From positions 1,612,001 through 1,676,000 of the forward strand of contig VWZX01010527.1 of NCBI GenBank assembly GCA_013399015.1: a stretch of 64,000 nt of DNA, given 5' to 3'. Numbering within the stretch: the stretch's first letter is position 1; each line of letters starts with the position of its first letter. Shown in pieces: positions 61,671-64,000 of the stretch. Source of the stretch: Galbula dea (taxonomy: Eukaryota; Chordata; Aves; Piciformes; Galbulidae). The notes below the pieces were generated by a model. It saw nothing but the letters and a program-made list of their open reading frames with translations, made no database searches and had not been told where the DNA came from. The position numbers and the translations under genes were made by a program.

Positions 61671-64000
61671 TTATGTACATTACCTCATCCTATACATTCA
61701 TACATCTGTATGCACGTTAATCTTAATGAAGAGGAAATAAATACGTTCAGAACAAACCAGACATACAACTGGGTTTAGGGGATGCAGTGAGAGGCAATAA
61801 GGCTAATTATGTCCGAAGCTGAAGTCTCTTCCTACCAAGCCATGAGAGGAGATCTGGACTTGGCTTATGTTAGAAAGATGCCCCTTCTGTCAAGAAACAT
61901 GTAGATCTCAGCACTCTGCTGCAGCTGTTTTCTTCTCAAGTTCCTACATCATTCAGTTGTCTGAGTAAATTCTGTGTGAGGAAGAGGCACTGACCATTCT
62001 CCTGACAAGAATCTGAGATGCTACAAAATTCCCCAGTGCACATCCCGACAAAGGAAAAGAAACTGCCCTCCAGCCAGTTAATCCTGGAGGAAGGGAGAAG
62101 ACCAGCCACTATTTCCTTTAGTTGACTGATGACATACAGTCATTAGGACTCATCCTAAAACACAGACTTTCCTGTTGAAAGGAATTCATTTCAACACATG
62201 CAATATTGGGCAACTAGTTGCACAATGTTAAATTACAAGAAGAGAAGGAGAAACGTCTAGTCTGCTTGCAAATATTCAGTCAGAGAATTAAGATAAAACG
62301 GACAATTTCCCAAACTTTTTTTAAACAGAATTAAGACTGACCATCAGGATTACCAACACTTCAAGCAACCACTAAAAGCCACTGCAGTTATACTCCCAAG
62401 GGTAAGCAGAAAGCCCCTCTTGGATCCTTCTGAGTTGGGAAATGGCACTGGGGTATCCTGTGCCAGCCAATGCTCCTGGATAATAAGCAGATGTTCAGAC
62501 TGACCTATGGAAACGTTTTGTTTATGCACTGTCCTGTATCTCACAGACCTACACTTGTGTCTGCATGAGCACTCTGCTGTGCAGGTGGGGGAGATCTTCA
62601 GATTGCTCCACGTGGGTTTGTGCAACCCTCAACAGTTATCAGATGTGGCCTCTCACTCTCCTGCCTACTTTTCACACTTGGGTAAAAGGCATGACAGTCT
62701 GCAATAATATGGGGCACTGCCATCCACCTGCAACTCCGTATACAGCTGGAGGAATAAATTTCCCTTCCTCATTTCCATAGGAATAACTTCCTTCCATGTC
62801 TCCAGGAACCATGTACAGCTGAATGCCAAGGAATTCAGCAAGTGGCCTACATTGAGAATGGCTATTGGTAAGGCAGTTGAGGTTATGTAGCCCTTGTTGT
62901 TGGTGAACGAGGCAGACTAGAGAAAATCCTGCAGCCGTCTGTTCTGCAAAGAGGTGTTAAAGGTCACCATTCTCTCAGGAGAATATGCACAGGGGAATCC
63001 TAGCATCCTACAGAGATGAACAGAAGCTGTCAACAGGAGGAGAAACACAATGGATTCAGCTCAAGAGATGCTCTCCTCTTACCTTCTCTCAAATCCCTCC
63101 CAGCCTACTGTGGGACACCAATTATCAAAGAAGTGTTACTGTGCATTCACCTTTTCGATCGATCTCATTAAAAGCAAAAGCTGTTGTTGCTGTTTAAACA
63201 GGAAAAGGCAATGGATTCTATCTGAGAAACCCCAAGTGTAAAATTAAAGATCTTTCATTCATGCTTTGGATTGAAGAAGAAGGTAAAAAGGGTACAATTT
63301 GAATTTTGCTATGAGTTTGTTTGTTTTTAAATGAATTATGCAATCATTTTCCTCAGTCTCTGAAAACACCTTCAGGATGTATTTTTCTCTAGAATTTTTG
63401 AAAGGTGAGACTGAGATGCATTAAACCTTGGGTTGTGTCAGCAAAGTTGTTACAGGAATTTAGAATGTTTTTAACCTCTGTTTTTCACTGCTAAAATTAA
63501 GCTTAGCATAATGAAATGGAATACTTGGGAGCAAAACAGAACTTCAGAGAATCATTTGTATTGATTACCAAGGCAGACTGATGAGAATTGGCCTTGAGAA
63601 TTCTTCTCCCTCCTAACCCTGTTAGTAGTTTTAACATCTGTTAAACTAGAATTAAACACTAAAATTAAAAAGTAAACACTACAGGGAACCTGCTATTTAT
63701 TTAGCTGTGCCAAGTTGTGTTAATGCACAAACTACTTTGCCTTCACTTTCATTTTACACTGTGTTACTTAAAGAATGAATTGTTTTGCTCCTCAGTGAAG
63801 ATGCACCATTGTATCATGTATGGAAACGCAAATCAAGACCCACAAGCTGCATTGTAAGTGAAAAGATGATTTCTGGCTTAAAACAATGCCAGGCAGCTGC
63901 ATCAGTGTGAGTTCTAATATAAGTGAGAGATTCACAGAGGTGGTTATTCTAAAACTCAGCTTTTCATCTAAATACCCTGTAGATATCTGGACTGAAGGAA

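Larger units (their letters stand above)
58252..64000. other. Intron upstream of exon A
   Basis: 5.7 kb to the window edge. Contains the CR1 copy (61264-61670) and the small CpG/TATA-like patch at 60.4-60.57 kb. No KMT2C upstream exon is recognised, so the true 5' exons are further out. Confidence 0.8.

Noticed and set aside
1..64000. Search for CRISPR arrays, operons, tRNA or rRNA genes
   Set aside because: Vertebrate intron-rich sequence; no regularly spaced repeats and no recognisable tRNA or rRNA sequence.

Overview
The window is one long stretch of a single large vertebrate gene, KMT2C (MLL3, histone H3 lysine-4 methyltransferase), read on the minus strand. Nineteen coding exons can be placed between 58251 (upstream) and 1473 (downstream). 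Each has AG/GT borders, every intron phase agrees with its neighbour, and together they give about 3,278 coding bases (about 1,092 residues) with no stop or frameshift. Neither end of the gene is present. The promoter and the first coding exons lie beyond position 64000. The rest of the protein, including the second extended PHD, FYRN/FYRC and SET domains, lies beyond position 1.

The organism is most likely a bird. There are two CR1 LINE 3' ends of avian type (54811-54885 and 61264-61670), an older CR1-like remnant, a MIR/L2-like relic, no primate or rodent repeats, and AT-rich introns. The protein is close to human KMT2C as I remember it in the PHD clusters, but it has diverged in the linker between them.

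Layout, in transcript order. Exons at 58.2, 55.2, 53.5 and 32.3 kb encode the N-terminal extended PHD; a 21-kb intron separates the third and fourth. A compact group at 31.5-28.1 kb encodes the first run of PHD fingers. Exons at 25.6 and 23.9-23.2 kb encode a long acidic, Ser/Thr-rich linker that ends in an AT-hook-like basic motif. Exons at 15.8, 13.3 and 11.7 kb encode a basic Gly/Arg-rich stretch and another linker. Exons from 11.5 to 8.5 kb encode the second run of PHD fingers. Exons at 3.2 and 1.6 kb encode the start of the next linker, with a basic nuclear-localisation-like cluster. The protein would act in the nucleus as a chromatin reader and scaffold within the MLL3/4 COMPASS complex at enhancers; the catalytic end is outside the window.

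The most notable non-coding signal is a dense CpG island at about 57080-57430, inside the intron between the first and second exons seen here and well away from the canonical promoter. It has GC boxes, a CCAAT box and a good plus-strand splice donor. It is a candidate internal or bidirectional promoter. Other points of interest are a 12-bp direct repeat across both splice sites of one intron, tandem acceptors at the largest exon, a G-quadruplex-capable tract in the large intron, and a changed Cys/His pattern in one PHD finger. I found no second protein gene, RNA gene, CRISPR array or intact mobile element.
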